DNA from: an uncultured Eubacteriales bacterium
GTDB taxonomy: Bacteria; Bacillota; Clostridia; Oscillospirales; Acutalibacteraceae
DNA: 53,182 nt
NCBI GenBank assembly: GCA_900317985.1
Contig: ONJD01000003.1
Span: forward strand, 1 to 53,182
Direction of reading: 5' to 3'
Positions 1 to 7,311 of the stretch are shown one piece after another. A program made the position numbers and the translations under genes. Positions within the stretch are counted from its first letter, which is position 1; every line of letters starts with the position of its first letter. Below the pieces are notes generated by a model. The model was given only the letters and a program-made list of their open reading frames with translations, was not told the origin of the DNA and searched no databases.

Positions 1-171
1 GACAGCGACCCACAGTACCGTGGCGAGTCCCAGAATGAAGAACGAGTTCATAAGGTTCGAAACTACGTTCTTTCGGCGGCCGAGACCTCCATAGAAGAAG
101 CCGAGGGCGGGGGTCATGAGAAAGACGAATGCTGCTGAGATGAGTACCAAAGCGGTATCTCCGGTGTTCAT
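1..171 (-). CDS. amt: Ammonium transporter (Amt family), N-terminal part
   Basis: The reverse strand encodes the first 57 residues of an Amt/MEP/Rh-type ammonium channel; the gene runs off the left edge. The visible protein starts MNTGDTALVLIS and contains the family-typical first helix (about residues 6-30, ending PALGFFYGGL), the polar GRRKNVVSN turn and most of the second helix (about 42-57). The product should sit in the cytoplasmic membrane and take up ammonium. The ATG at 169-171 is preceded by a good AAGGGAG ribosome site. The gene is divergent from the ArsC-like gene and has its own promoter with a terminator hairpin in the leader (217-250), which suggests premature-termination control. 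GlnB/GlnK genes often follow amt but lie outside the window. The family is clear despite truncation. Confidence 0.9.
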   Translation of the reverse strand, partial: MNTGDTALVLISAAFVFLMTPALGFFYGGLGRRKNVVSNLMNSFFILGLATVLWVAV

Positions 172-216
172 AGTGGATGACTCCCTTCTGAAATGAAATG
201 TAACAAACAAAGAAAA

Positions 217-250
217 GACGCCTCCGGACCCTTGCGGATCCGAAGACGTC
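217..250 (-). terminator. Intrinsic terminator in the amt leader
   Basis: On the minus strand, arms 250-236 and 231-217 pair over 15 bp (four G-U pairs) around a GCAA loop and are followed by TTTTCTTTGTTTGTT. The G-U pairs become C-A mismatches on the plus strand, so the element works for leftward transcription. It lies about 12 nt after the predicted amt start site and 46 nt before the amt ATG, so it is a leader terminator and not the end of an upstream gene. A perfect 14-nt palindrome (241-254) overlaps the first arm and could form a competing hairpin. Confidence 0.75.
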
Positions 251-268
251 TTCGCCTTTGATGCGACT

Positions 269-297
269 ATGATACCATCCAAAATGAAAAAATGCAA
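269..297 (-). promoter_or_regulatory. amt promoter
   Basis: On the minus strand, a -35 TTGCAT (297-292) and a -10 TATCAT (274-269) are separated by exactly 17 bp. The predicted start near 262 places the terminator hairpin at the very beginning of the transcript. Confidence 0.65.
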
Positions 298-324
298 GAA
301 GAATTTTTCAAAAGTAAGAAAGTC

Positions 325-353
325 TTGTCACAAGTCCCGATATCCTTTACAAT
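325..353 (+). promoter_or_regulatory. Promoter of the ArsC/Spx-like gene
   Basis: -35 TTGTCA (325-330), 17-bp spacer, -10 TACAAT (348-353). The predicted start near 360 excludes a GTG start at 354 and supports the ATG at 393. Confidence 0.7.
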
Positions 354-392
354 GTGGGCATAGAAAAGAACCTGCAGACAGGGGAGTATAGT

Positions 393-743
393 ATGCTGTT
401 TTTCGGTTATCCAAAATGCTCGACGAGCCGTAAGGCGGAACAGTGGCTCATCGCCAACGGAATTGCTTATGATTTTCGGGACATCAAACTCGAGAACCCG
501 ACCCGTGCTGACCTCGAGGTCATCTGGGACCGCAGCGGCCTGCCGCTCGACAAGCTGTTCAACACGCACGGGCAGCTCTACCGCCAGATGGAACTGTCGA
601 AAAAACTGAAGACGATGACCGACGACGAAAAACTCGATCTGCTGGCAACCGACGGCATGCTCGTCAAACGGCCGATCTATCTGGACCCGAAGTTTGCTCT
701 GGTCGGGTTCAAAGAGGCGGACTGGGCGGAAAAACTGCTCTGA
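393..743 (+). CDS. ArsC/Spx/MgsR-family thioredoxin-fold protein
   Basis: This 116-residue protein has the ArsC/Spx fold signature: an N-terminal GYPKCSTSRKA loop with Cys9, and a later KRPIYL motif carrying the conserved arginine near residue 93. The second cysteine of a CxxC pair is serine (CSTS), as in many YffB/ArsC-like members, so a single-cysteine mechanism or a non-enzymatic role is likely. It could be an arsenate-reductase-like thiol enzyme or a transcription-associated Spx/MgsR relative; length and sequence do not decide. ATG 393 is chosen because GGGGAG lies 6 nt upstream and the promoter lies just before it. The gene is monocistronic, divergent from amt and convergent with prs across a shared terminator. 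Confidence 0.85.
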   Translation: MLFFGYPKCSTSRKAEQWLIANGIAYDFRDIKLENPTRADLEVIWDRSGLPLDKLFNTHGQLYRQMELSKKLKTMTDDEKLDLLATDGMLVKRPIYLDPKFALVGFKEADWAEKLL

Positions 744-774
744 GATGCCCGCAAAAGAATGAACACAAAAAGAG

Positions 775-812
775 ATCCCGTACCCTCGGAAAGAGGATAC
801 GGGATGTTTTTT
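775..812. terminator. Bidirectional terminator between arsC-like gene and prs
   Basis: Arms 775-787 and 793-805 form a 13-bp stem (one C-A mismatch on plus, a G-U pair on minus) with loop GGAAA. A T-rich tract follows on the plus strand (GTTTTTTG) and an A-tract precedes it, giving a T-run for the minus strand. It serves the two convergent genes. Confidence 0.85.
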
Positions 813-819
813 GTTTCGA

Positions 820-2037
820 TCAGATGTGGAACCGCATCTGCGTGTCGGAGATCTCCTTGAGGTCTTCCGCGTGACGGGCCAGAAGGGCGTCGATCTTGGA
901 GGACGGGTCGAGGAGCGGCCCGATGGAGACGTCGTGGTTGATGGCGTCGATGAGATAGGCGGTGAATTTGGCCATGTCGACGTCGACATACCAGTCTCTG
1001 GAAAGGAGGTCGGGGGCGCGGTAGATGGTGTTGGTGCAGAGGATCTTGTCGATGGTACCGTTCTTTTTGCATTCGTCGAACTTGTCCAGGCCGCTCGTGA
1101 AGAGGCCGAAGGAAGTACAGACATAGATCTTGTTCGCGCCGAGGTTTTTGAGTTTGCTGCAGACGTCCAGCATGGACTCGCCGGAGGCGATCATGTCGTC
1201 GACGACGATGACGTTCTTGCCTTCGAGGGAGGAACCGAGGAATTCGTGGGCCAGGATGGGGTTCCGGCCGTCCACGACACGGGAGTAGTCGCGGCGTTTA
1301 TAGAACATGCCGAGGTCGACACCCAGCGCCGTCGCAAAGTTGATGGCACGGTTCATGCCGCCTTCATCGGGGGAGACGACGACCATGTTCTCTTTGTCGA
1401 GACGGATGTCCGGGGTGGACCGGATGAGGGCCTTCAGCATCTGATAAATAGGAGAAACGTTTTCGAAGCCGTGCAGCGGGATGGCGTTGCAGACTCTGGG
1501 GTCGTGCGCGTCGAACGTGAGGATGGAGTCGACACCGTAATCGACGAGTTCCTGCAGCATCATGGCGCAGTCGAGGGACTCGCGGTTGGTCTTGCGGTGC
1601 TGTCTGCCCTCATAGAGCATGGGCATGACGACCGTGACACGGCGTGCCTTGCCGTTGATGGCGGCGAGGATGCGCTTCAGGTCGGCATAGTGATCGTCCG
1701 GACTCATGGGGATCTCTGTGCCGCGCATTTTGTAGGTGACAGCGTAGTTGAAAGCGTCGATCAGGATGAACAGGTCATAGCCGCGAACGGTCTGTTCGAT
1801 GACGGCTTTGGCTTCGCCCGACGCAAAGCGGGGAGCACTGTACTTGATGAGGAAGGAGTCCTCGGCATAACCGGCGATGTGTACACCATCGTCCTGGTCA
1901 AGGGTCTCTTTCCGCCAGTCGACGATGTATTTGTCGATCTTGGCCGCGATCTCTTCCGTGCCTTTCATGGCGATGATCCCGAGTTTGCCGTAAGGGATCT
2001 TCGTGAAACCTGAATGTTCAGGAATATTTGCTGTCAT
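820..2037 (-). CDS. prs: Ribose-phosphate pyrophosphokinase (PRPP synthase), long clostridial form
   Basis: This enzyme makes PRPP from ribose 5-phosphate and ATP, supplying purine, pyrimidine, histidine and tryptophan synthesis in the cytoplasm. The 405-residue protein is longer than the usual ~315. The extra length is at the N terminus (about 60 residues) and in insertions, a form common in Clostridia. Visible motifs are FDAHDP (175-180) and the PRPP-binding loop VIVVDDMIASGES (276-288). ATG 2037 has an AGGAGG site upstream. The gene is monocistronic. The window also holds the entire histidine pathway, whose first step consumes PRPP, but the two loci are 11 kb apart and have separate promoters. 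Confidence 0.93.
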   Translation of the reverse strand: MTANIPEHSGFTKIPYGKLGIIAMKGTEEIAAKIDKYIVDWRKETLDQDDGVHIAGYAEDSFLIKYSAPRFASGEAKAVIEQTVRGYDLFILIDAFNYAVTYKMRGTEIPMSPDDHYADLKRILAAINGKARRVTVVMPMLYEGRQHRKTNRESLDCAMMLQELVDYGVDSILTFDAHDPRVCNAIPLHGFENVSPIYQMLKALIRSTPDIRLDKENMVVVSPDEGGMNRAINFATALGVDLGMFYKRRDYSRVVDGRNPILAHEFLGSSLEGKNVIVVDDMIASGESMLDVCSKLKNLGANKIYVCTSFGLFTSGLDKFDECKKNGTIDKILCTNTIYRAPDLLSRDWYVDVDMAKFTAYLIDAINHDVSIGPLLDPSSKIDALLARHAEDLKEISDTQMRFHI

Positions 2038-2070
2038 GGATAAATTCCTCCTATTCCATTTTGCGCGAAG

Positions 2071-2100
2071 ATTTTAACATATGAACGGGTATCGATACAA
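2071..2100 (-). promoter_or_regulatory. Probable prs promoter
   Basis: On the minus strand, -35 TTGTAT (2100-2095), 18-bp spacer and -10 TAAAAT (2076-2071). A perfect TTGACA lies 7 nt further upstream but has no good -10 at the right spacing, so the -35 assignment is tentative. Confidence 0.45.
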
Positions 2101-2289
2101 GCCTGTCAAATAACCAAAATTGTCTCGGTTTTGCACTTTTATTCCGACTAATTGTTGAAAAAGCGTCAGTTTCGGGTATGTAAATCACATTGTTACGTTC
2201 TGATTTTCGTCAAACAGGAGGCGATTTGTACGACATTTGCTATACACAGCCAAGAAACTGTTAAAAAATAAACATGAAAAGTCGCAATA
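2101..2289. other. AT-rich intergenic region, no gene seen
   Basis: The divergent space between prs and the ATPase operon is 384 bp (2038-2421). This central part is AT-rich and holds no convincing gene, riboswitch fold or terminator. An AGGAGG at 2217-2222 followed by a TTG gives only a 12-codon frame, which is not convincing. Confidence 0.4.
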
Positions 2290-2328
2290 AAATAGGTATT
2301 GATTTGTTGAAAACGAACATACCTATTT
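2290..2328. promoter_or_regulatory. Inverted repeat flanking the -35 of the ATPase promoter
   Basis: AAATAGGTAT (2290-2299) and ATACCTATTT (2319-2328) are perfect 10-bp inverted arms separated by 19 bp. The -35 hexamer lies in the gap, and the right arm ends 2 bp before the -10. The geometry is that of an operator at which a bound dimer would block RNA polymerase. The cognate regulator is unknown. Confidence 0.55.
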
Positions 2329-2336
2329 GGTATAAT
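2307..2336 (+). promoter_or_regulatory. Promoter of the V/A-type ATPase operon
   Basis: -35 TTGAAA (2307-2312), 18-bp spacer, consensus -10 TATAAT (2331-2336). The predicted start is near 2343, giving an ~80-nt leader. Confidence 0.8.
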
Positions 2337-2350
2337 ACACGCGTTAAGAA

Positions 2351-2387
2351 GAGCCGTCTCAGGATTGTGCCATTCAATCGAAGGCTC
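2351..2387 (+). other. Nested stem-loop in the ATPase operon leader
   Basis: GAGCC (2351-2355) pairs with GGCTC (2383-2387) and encloses GATTG (2363-2367)/CAATC (2375-2379). There is no following T-run, so this is not a terminator. A role in mRNA 5'-end stability is an inference. Confidence 0.4.
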
Positions 2388-2421
2388 CCATTAATAATCT
2401 TTAGAAAGGGTGATGTTGACA

Positions 2422-2739
2422 ATGGCCTCTGAGATGATCAACAAGGTTCTCGAAGCAGAAAAGAAAGCTGCGGAAAGAGAAGCCGATGCCAAGGCGAAAG
2501 CCGCGGACATCATCAAAACAGCAGAGGCGGAAGCAAAAGCTGCCACAGATGCTGAAAAAAAGGCCGCTTTAGAGGAAGGCGACCGGGTCGTTGCAGAAGC
2601 GAAACTTCAGGCGGAAGCAATCTATTCCAAAGCCAGAGCAGAAGTTCAGGGTCAGATCGAGAACCTGAAACAGCTTGGCAACGATAGACGTGATGTCTCT
2701 GCAGAAGCAGTTCTGAAGACCATCATTCCTCAGGACTGA
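2422..2739 (+). CDS. V/A-type ATPase peripheral-stalk subunit (subunit G/H type)
   Basis: The 105-residue protein is almost entirely Lys/Glu/Ala-rich helix with heptad-like spacing (about residues 5-80), as in the subunit that pairs with subunit E to form the peripheral stalk joining the catalytic head to the membrane subunit I. Its place as first gene before I-K-E-C matches the Enterococcus hirae ntpF position. ATG 2422 is preferred because GGTGAT (2409-2414) of the extended Shine-Dalgarno site lies 7 nt upstream; TTG 2416 and ATG 2413 are less well spaced. Low sequence complexity means the family call rests mainly on position and composition. Confidence 0.75.
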   Translation: MASEMINKVLEAEKKAAEREADAKAKAADIIKTAEAEAKAATDAEKKAALEEGDRVVAEAKLQAEAIYSKARAEVQGQIENLKQLGNDRRDVSAEAVLKTIIPQD

Positions 2740-2794
2740 TTTTCGATTTTCGGGAATCAGTATTTTATTTTGACGAAAAGGAGGTGTTTTCTCT

Positions 2795-4855
2795 ATGGCA
2801 ATACTCGATATGAAGCGTATTGAGATCCTCGGTCTGCAGAAGGACCGGAAAAACATCATCGAGTTCCTTCAGCGACAGGGCTCTGTCCAGCTGGACGAGA
2901 TGAATGAGGAGAGCGGTCACTTTACCAATCTTCCCACGGCTTCTACCGTCACTCAGCTGGAGAAGTACGAGTCGATGGTCGACAGTGCTGTGGAAGTCCT
3001 CGACAAGTATGCTCCCGGAAAAGGCAGCATGCTCGATTCGTTTGCTTACAGAACGGCAATGAGCACATCCGAGTTCCTGGAAAAGTCCAAAGACGTGGAT
3101 GAAACGCTCGGCAAGTGCCAAAAGATCAATGCGCTTTATAAGAAGATACAGGACAGCCGCGTGGAGATCGCGCGGGCCGAGACGGCCATCGCCCAGGTCA
3201 GACCCTGGGAGACCCTCGACATCCCGTCTTCTTTCAAAGGGACCGCTGACACATGCGCATTTATCGGTACCATCGCTGAACCGCTCGACCGGGAAGGCGT
3301 GCTGACCAAGATCGCGGAAGTGGATCCGGAAGCACAGGGCGAAGTCGAGATCGTCTCTTCGGACAAGAACCAGACCTGTCTTGTAGCACTCTGCCATAAA
3401 GATAATGCTAAAACCTTTGAACAGGCACTGCGTACGGCCGGTTTCGTCTCGGTCTCCGACGCCACCAAGCATCCGCCGAAAGTGCGGATCGAGCGTATGG
3501 AGAAGAAGATCGAAGACTGCAACGCACAGATCGCCGAAGCGGAAGAAGCCATCAAGAGCTATGGCGACGCCCGTGACGACATCGCGTTCCTTCGTGATTA
3601 TCTGACGATCCGTACGGACAAGTACAAAGTCCTGGACAAAGTCTCAGTCGACGACTCCGTCTTCGTCCTGACCGGCTATGTGCCGGAGATCAAAGCAGAC
3701 GACCTCAAGAAGAAGCTGGAAAACCACTTCGATATCGCGGTCGATCTGAAGGACGTGGACAATACGTCCGAAGATGTCCCCGTTGCCATCCTCAACAACA
3801 AGATGGGCCAGACGATGGAGAGCGTTACGAACATGTACGCGCTCCCGTCGCGCAAGGACATCGACCCGAGCTTCATCATGACCATCTTCTACTATTTCCT
3901 GTTTGGTCTGATGCTCGGCGACGCAGGCTACGGTATCATTATGATCATCCTTTGCCTGTTCGTGAAAAAGAAATATAAACCGGAGCCCAACAAGAGAGCC
4001 CTTGTCAACTACGGACTTGGCTGTGGTATTTCCACCACGTTCTGGGGCGCCATGCAGAACAGCTGGTTTGGCGATTTGCCGAAGTGGATCGCGAACAACC
4101 TGAAGAGCAACGATCCGACGGACTTCCTTTCCGTCCATCACCTCTACTGGTTCGATCCGCTGCAGCATACCACCCGCTTTTTGCTGCTCTGCTTCCTGAT
4201 CGGTATCCTTCACCTCATCCTTGCCAACTGCGTCAATCTTTATAAGATGGGCAAACAGGGCATGATGTTCGAAGGTCTCGTGGAAACCGTTCCGATCATC
4301 CTCATCCTGATCGGTGTCATCCCGCTCGTCAACAGTTTCATCGGCGGCGGCGCTCTGGCAGAGATCGCGTGGACAAGGCCCATCGACAACATGATCAAGG
4401 CCGCGTCACCCGTTCTCAACACGATGGCCATCGTTGGTGCCATCGGCGTGGTCCTCGGACCGGTCATCATCCGTATCAAGCAGAAGAGCTCTATCGGAAA
4501 GGTCGCAGCTGGTTTTGGCAGCGGTCTCTATGGCCTCTACAATACCGCTTCCGGTTATCTCGGAGACATCCTTTCCTATGCAAGACTTCTTGCACTGGGT
4601 CTTTGCACGGGCGTTATCGCTTCAGTCGTCAATCAGCTGGGCGCGACCCCGGGCGGTGGACAGTGGTTCATCTTCATCCCGATCTTCATCATCGGACATA
4701 CGATCAACCTCGGCATCAACCTGATCGGTGCCTACGTCCATACCAACCGACTCCAGTACGTCGAATTCTTCGGCAAGTTCTATGAGGGCGGCGGAAAAAA
4801 ATTCGAACCGCTGTCTGCTCAATCTCAAACTTTCGTATTCAAGGAGGAAAATTAA
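2795..4855 (+). CDS. atpI: V/A-type ATPase subunit I (membrane stator, a-subunit)
   Basis: This is the membrane stator that forms the ion half-channels against the K ring. At 686 residues it has the family layout: a soluble, coiled-coil-rich N-terminal half (about 1-355) that contacts the peripheral stalks, then about seven to eight membrane helices. The conserved SYARLLALGL helix carries the essential arginine (about residue 597). The ATG follows a strong AAAGGAGGTG site. The gene sits between the stalk subunit gene and the K ring gene as in other bacterial V-type operons. Confidence 0.93.
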   Translation: MAILDMKRIEILGLQKDRKNIIEFLQRQGSVQLDEMNEESGHFTNLPTASTVTQLEKYESMVDSAVEVLDKYAPGKGSMLDSFAYRTAMSTSEFLEKSKDVDETLGKCQKINALYKKIQDSRVEIARAETAIAQVRPWETLDIPSSFKGTADTCAFIGTIAEPLDREGVLTKIAEVDPEAQGEVEIVSSDKNQTCLVALCHKDNAKTFEQALRTAGFVSVSDATKHPPKVRIERMEKKIEDCNAQIAEAEEAIKSYGDARDDIAFLRDYLTIRTDKYKVLDKVSVDDSVFVLTGYVPEIKADDLKKKLENHFDIAVDLKDVDNTSEDVPVAILNNKMGQTMESVTNMYALPSRKDIDPSFIMTIFYYFLFGLMLGDAGYGIIMIILCLFVKKKYKPEPNKRALVNYGLGCGISTTFWGAMQNSWFGDLPKWIANNLKSNDPTDFLSVHHLYWFDPLQHTTRFLLLCFLIGILHLILANCVNLYKMGKQGMMFEGLVETVPIILILIGVIPLVNSFIGGGALAEIAWTRPIDNMIKAASPVLNTMAIVGAIGVVLGPVIIRIKQKSSIGKVAAGFGSGLYGLYNTASGYLGDILSYARLLALGLCTGVIASVVNQLGATPGGGQWFIFIPIFIIGHTINLGINLIGAYVHTNRLQYVEFFGKFYEGGGKKFEPLSAQSQTFVFKEEN

Positions 4856-4856
4856 T

Positions 4857-5312
4857 ATGGAAAACCTTGGTGTTGCATTTGCTATTTTAGGCGCAGCTTT
4901 CGCAGCTATGTTCGCAGGCATGGGTTCTGCCAAAGGCGTAGGTACTGTTGGTAAATCCGCTGCCGGTGTCATCACTGAAGACCCGGGCAAATTCGGCCGT
5001 GTCCTCATTCTTGAGATCCTTCCCGGTACCCAGGGCCTCTACGGCTTCCTGGCCGCATTCATGATCATGAACAACATCACTGTCGGCATGCCTCTTTCTC
5101 AGGGCCTCGGCCTCTTTGCCGCTTCTCTTCCCATCGCTTTCGCAGGCCTCGTCTCCGCGATCCATCAGGGCCGCGCTGCTGCCGCTGGCTGCGGACTCGT
5201 TGCCAAGAGACCCGAAGGTTTAGGTCAGGCGATCATCCTTGCCGCCATGGTCGAAACTTACGCCGTTCTTGCTCTCCTTATCTCCATCCTTCTCATCGGC
5301 AGAGCTGTCTGA
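4857..5312 (+). CDS. atpK: V/A-type ATPase rotor subunit K, sodium-type ion site
   Basis: This is the proteolipid of the rotor ring, with 151 residues and two fused helical hairpins (four membrane helices). The ion-carrying glutamate is Glu133 in MVETYAV. Relative to Enterococcus hirae NtpK, every sodium ligand is present at a constant offset of six: Leu55, Thr58, Gln59, Gln104, Glu133 (NtpK Leu61, Thr64, Gln65, Gln110, Glu139). This supports sodium coupling. The first hairpin lacks a membrane glutamate in the ion site, so each subunit likely carries one ion. AAGGAGG precedes the ATG, which begins one base after the atpI stop. Confidence 0.93.
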   Translation: MENLGVAFAILGAAFAAMFAGMGSAKGVGTVGKSAAGVITEDPGKFGRVLILEILPGTQGLYGFLAAFMIMNNITVGMPLSQGLGLFAASLPIAFAGLVSAIHQGRAAAAGCGLVAKRPEGLGQAIILAAMVETYAVLALLISILLIGRAV

Positions 5313-5346
5313 TGATATTAAAGGTAAAGAAACAGGAGGGTCGTAA

Positions 5347-5931
5347 ATGGCAGGGTTAGATAAAATCATTGAACGTATCACTCAGGACTCTGCAGTCAAG
5401 TGCGAAGGTATTCTGAAAGAAGCCACCGCACAGGCGACCAGTCTGAAAGCAGACGCTGCCGCTGCCTCCAAGAAAGATGCCGACTCGGTTCTTGCCAAAG
5501 CCGCGAAGCAGGCGCAAGCCATCGTGGAAATGGCCGAATCCGGCTCTGCTGTGGAACAGAAAAACGCGCTGCTCGACGCCAAAGTCGGTATCATCGACGA
5601 GGCGGTCGACTATGCCAAGACGAAGCTTGCCGGTGCCGGCGATGCCGATTATTTCGACACCGTCATGAAACTGGTGAAAGCTTACGCGCAGGATGCTGAG
5701 GGTATTATGTACTTCAGCCAGAAGGACCTTTCCCGCCTTCCCGCAGGTTTTGCGGAGAAGGTCAGCGACGCCACCAACGGCAAGCTGAAAGTCTCTTCTG
5801 AGCCCAAAAACATCGACGGTGGTTTCATCCTCGCCTATGGCGATATCGAAATCAACTGCAGTTTCGATGCGCTGATCTCTGAGAAGATCGACGTCATCAA
5901 AGATACACTGAATAAGATCATTTTTGCCTGA
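5347..5931 (+). CDS. atpE: V/A-type ATPase subunit E (peripheral stalk)
   Basis: The 194-residue protein has an N-terminal Ala/Lys/Glu-rich helix (about 1-85) and a compact C-terminal domain (about 90-194), the arrangement of subunit E. That subunit links the top of the B subunit to the membrane stator together with the small G/H-type subunit. AGGAGG precedes the ATG. Position between K and C matches the family operon. Confidence 0.87.
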   Translation: MAGLDKIIERITQDSAVKCEGILKEATAQATSLKADAAAASKKDADSVLAKAAKQAQAIVEMAESGSAVEQKNALLDAKVGIIDEAVDYAKTKLAGAGDADYFDTVMKLVKAYAQDAEGIMYFSQKDLSRLPAGFAEKVSDATNGKLKVSSEPKNIDGGFILAYGDIEINCSFDALISEKIDVIKDTLNKIIFA

Positions 5932-5960
5932 AACCGGCAAATTGCAAAGGAGGAGCGTAA

Positions 5961-6950
5961 ATGAGTTTCTTGAATAAAAAGCAAGACACAGACTACGCCT
6001 ACGCAGTTGCCCGGGTCAGGTCGAATGAGCTGAAACTTCTGACAGAGGCAGACACGGAACAGCTGATCGAAGCTCCGTCCTACGATGAGGCGATGCAGAA
6101 GCTCGCCGATTCCGGCTGGGGAGAGATCAGCAAAGATACTGACTACGCGGCCTATCTGGAAGATCATTTCGCAAGCCACTGGGCTTTTCTGGAAGAGATC
6201 CTCGATGATGTCCATGAACTGGACCTTCTGCTCATCCAGAACGATATGCAGAATCTGAAAGCCGCGCTGAAGAATCTTCTTCGTCCGGAACCTGCAGACG
6301 GCGTCTATTCGAAAGCGACGGTCTATGACACCGACGCGCTCGTAGAAGCTGTCAAAGTCAAAGAGTGGGGCGATCTCCCCGAATTCATGCAGGCGACCGC
6401 ACAGGAGGCCTACGATGTGCTCACCACGACCAGGAACGGTCAGCTGGCAGACGCCATCATCGACAGAGCCACCCTGGAGCGCATCCTGTATCTCGGGAAG
6501 AAGTCCGGAAGCTCTGTGCTCGCGAACATCGCCGAGCGGAAAGTTGCCACTGCGAACATCAAAACAGCCCTTCGTTGTGCCAATACCGGCAAGACCAGGG
6601 ACTTCATCGATTCTTCGCTGGCAGAATGCGAAACGCTGAACAAGGTCACTCTGACCGAGGCTGCCCTCAACGGCGCGGACACCGTCCTCAATTACCTCGA
6701 GATGACTGACTACAAGGAAGGCGCAGAACAGTTCCGCGAGAGCACTTCAAAGTTTGAGAAATGGTGCGACGACCTTCTGATGGAATGCGTCTCCGAGGCG
6801 AAATTCACGCCGTTCGGTGTCGAGCCCATCGTCGCGTACTATGTCGCGAGCGACGCAGAAGTGAAAACAGCCAGAATCATTCTTTCCGCCAAGAAGAACA
6901 ATCTTTCCAAAGACTTGATCAGAGAGAGGGTGAGAACGCTATATGTATAA
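5961..6950 (+). CDS. atpC: V/A-type ATPase subunit C (rotor-to-ring adaptor)
   Basis: The 329-residue, largely helical soluble protein matches the d/AC39-like subunit C that couples the central shaft to the K ring. It begins YAYAVARVRSNE and has the typical family length of about 330. AAAGGAGGAG lies before the ATG. Its last 8 nt overlap the start of subunit F, implying translational coupling. Confidence 0.9.
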   Translation: MSFLNKKQDTDYAYAVARVRSNELKLLTEADTEQLIEAPSYDEAMQKLADSGWGEISKDTDYAAYLEDHFASHWAFLEEILDDVHELDLLLIQNDMQNLKAALKNLLRPEPADGVYSKATVYDTDALVEAVKVKEWGDLPEFMQATAQEAYDVLTTTRNGQLADAIIDRATLERILYLGKKSGSSVLANIAERKVATANIKTALRCANTGKTRDFIDSSLAECETLNKVTLTEAALNGADTVLNYLEMTDYKEGAEQFRESTSKFEKWCDDLLMECVSEAKFTPFGVEPIVAYYVASDAEVKTARIILSAKKNNLSKDLIRERVRTLYV

Positions 6951-7260
6951 AGTCGCAGTAATCGGAGACAAGGACAGCATTTACGGCTTTGCCTCCATCG
7001 GACTCGATATCCATCCGTGCGACGATCCCGCCGAAGCCATCCGGGACATCCGGAACATGGCCGAAGTCGGTTACGGGGTCATCTATATCACGGAGAGTCT
7101 TGCTTCCCAGATCGAATCGGAGCTGGATCTCTATCGCGAGCGTCCTCAGCCTGCTATCATCCCGATCCCCGGTGTTCAGGGGAACACGGGTCTTGGTATG
7201 CAGAATGTAAGTGGATTTGTCGAACAGGCAGTTGGTTCTGACATCCTTTCCGACGCGTAA
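6943..7260 (+). CDS. atpF: V/A-type ATPase subunit F (central shaft)
   Basis: The 105-residue protein has the subunit F (NtpG) pattern: an N-terminal alpha/beta core starting MYKVAVIGDKDSI, a middle GYGVIYITESLA strand-helix, and the IIPIPG stretch before a helical tail that packs on subunit D. It overlaps atpC by 8 nt. The length is typical. Confidence 0.9.
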   Translation: MYKVAVIGDKDSIYGFASIGLDIHPCDDPAEAIRDIRNMAEVGYGVIYITESLASQIESELDLYRERPQPAIIPIPGVQGNTGLGMQNVSGFVEQAVGSDILSDA

Positions 7261-7311
7261 TTGCGTATACGAAATTAAAGCCGAAACTATGAAAGGCGAG
7301 TGAATAGAAAT

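Noticed and set aside
2217..2264. Short leader-peptide-like frame with AGGAGG before TTG upstream of the ATPase promoter
   Set aside because: Only 12 codons, upstream of the predicted transcription start, with no regulatory codon run or adjacent terminator.
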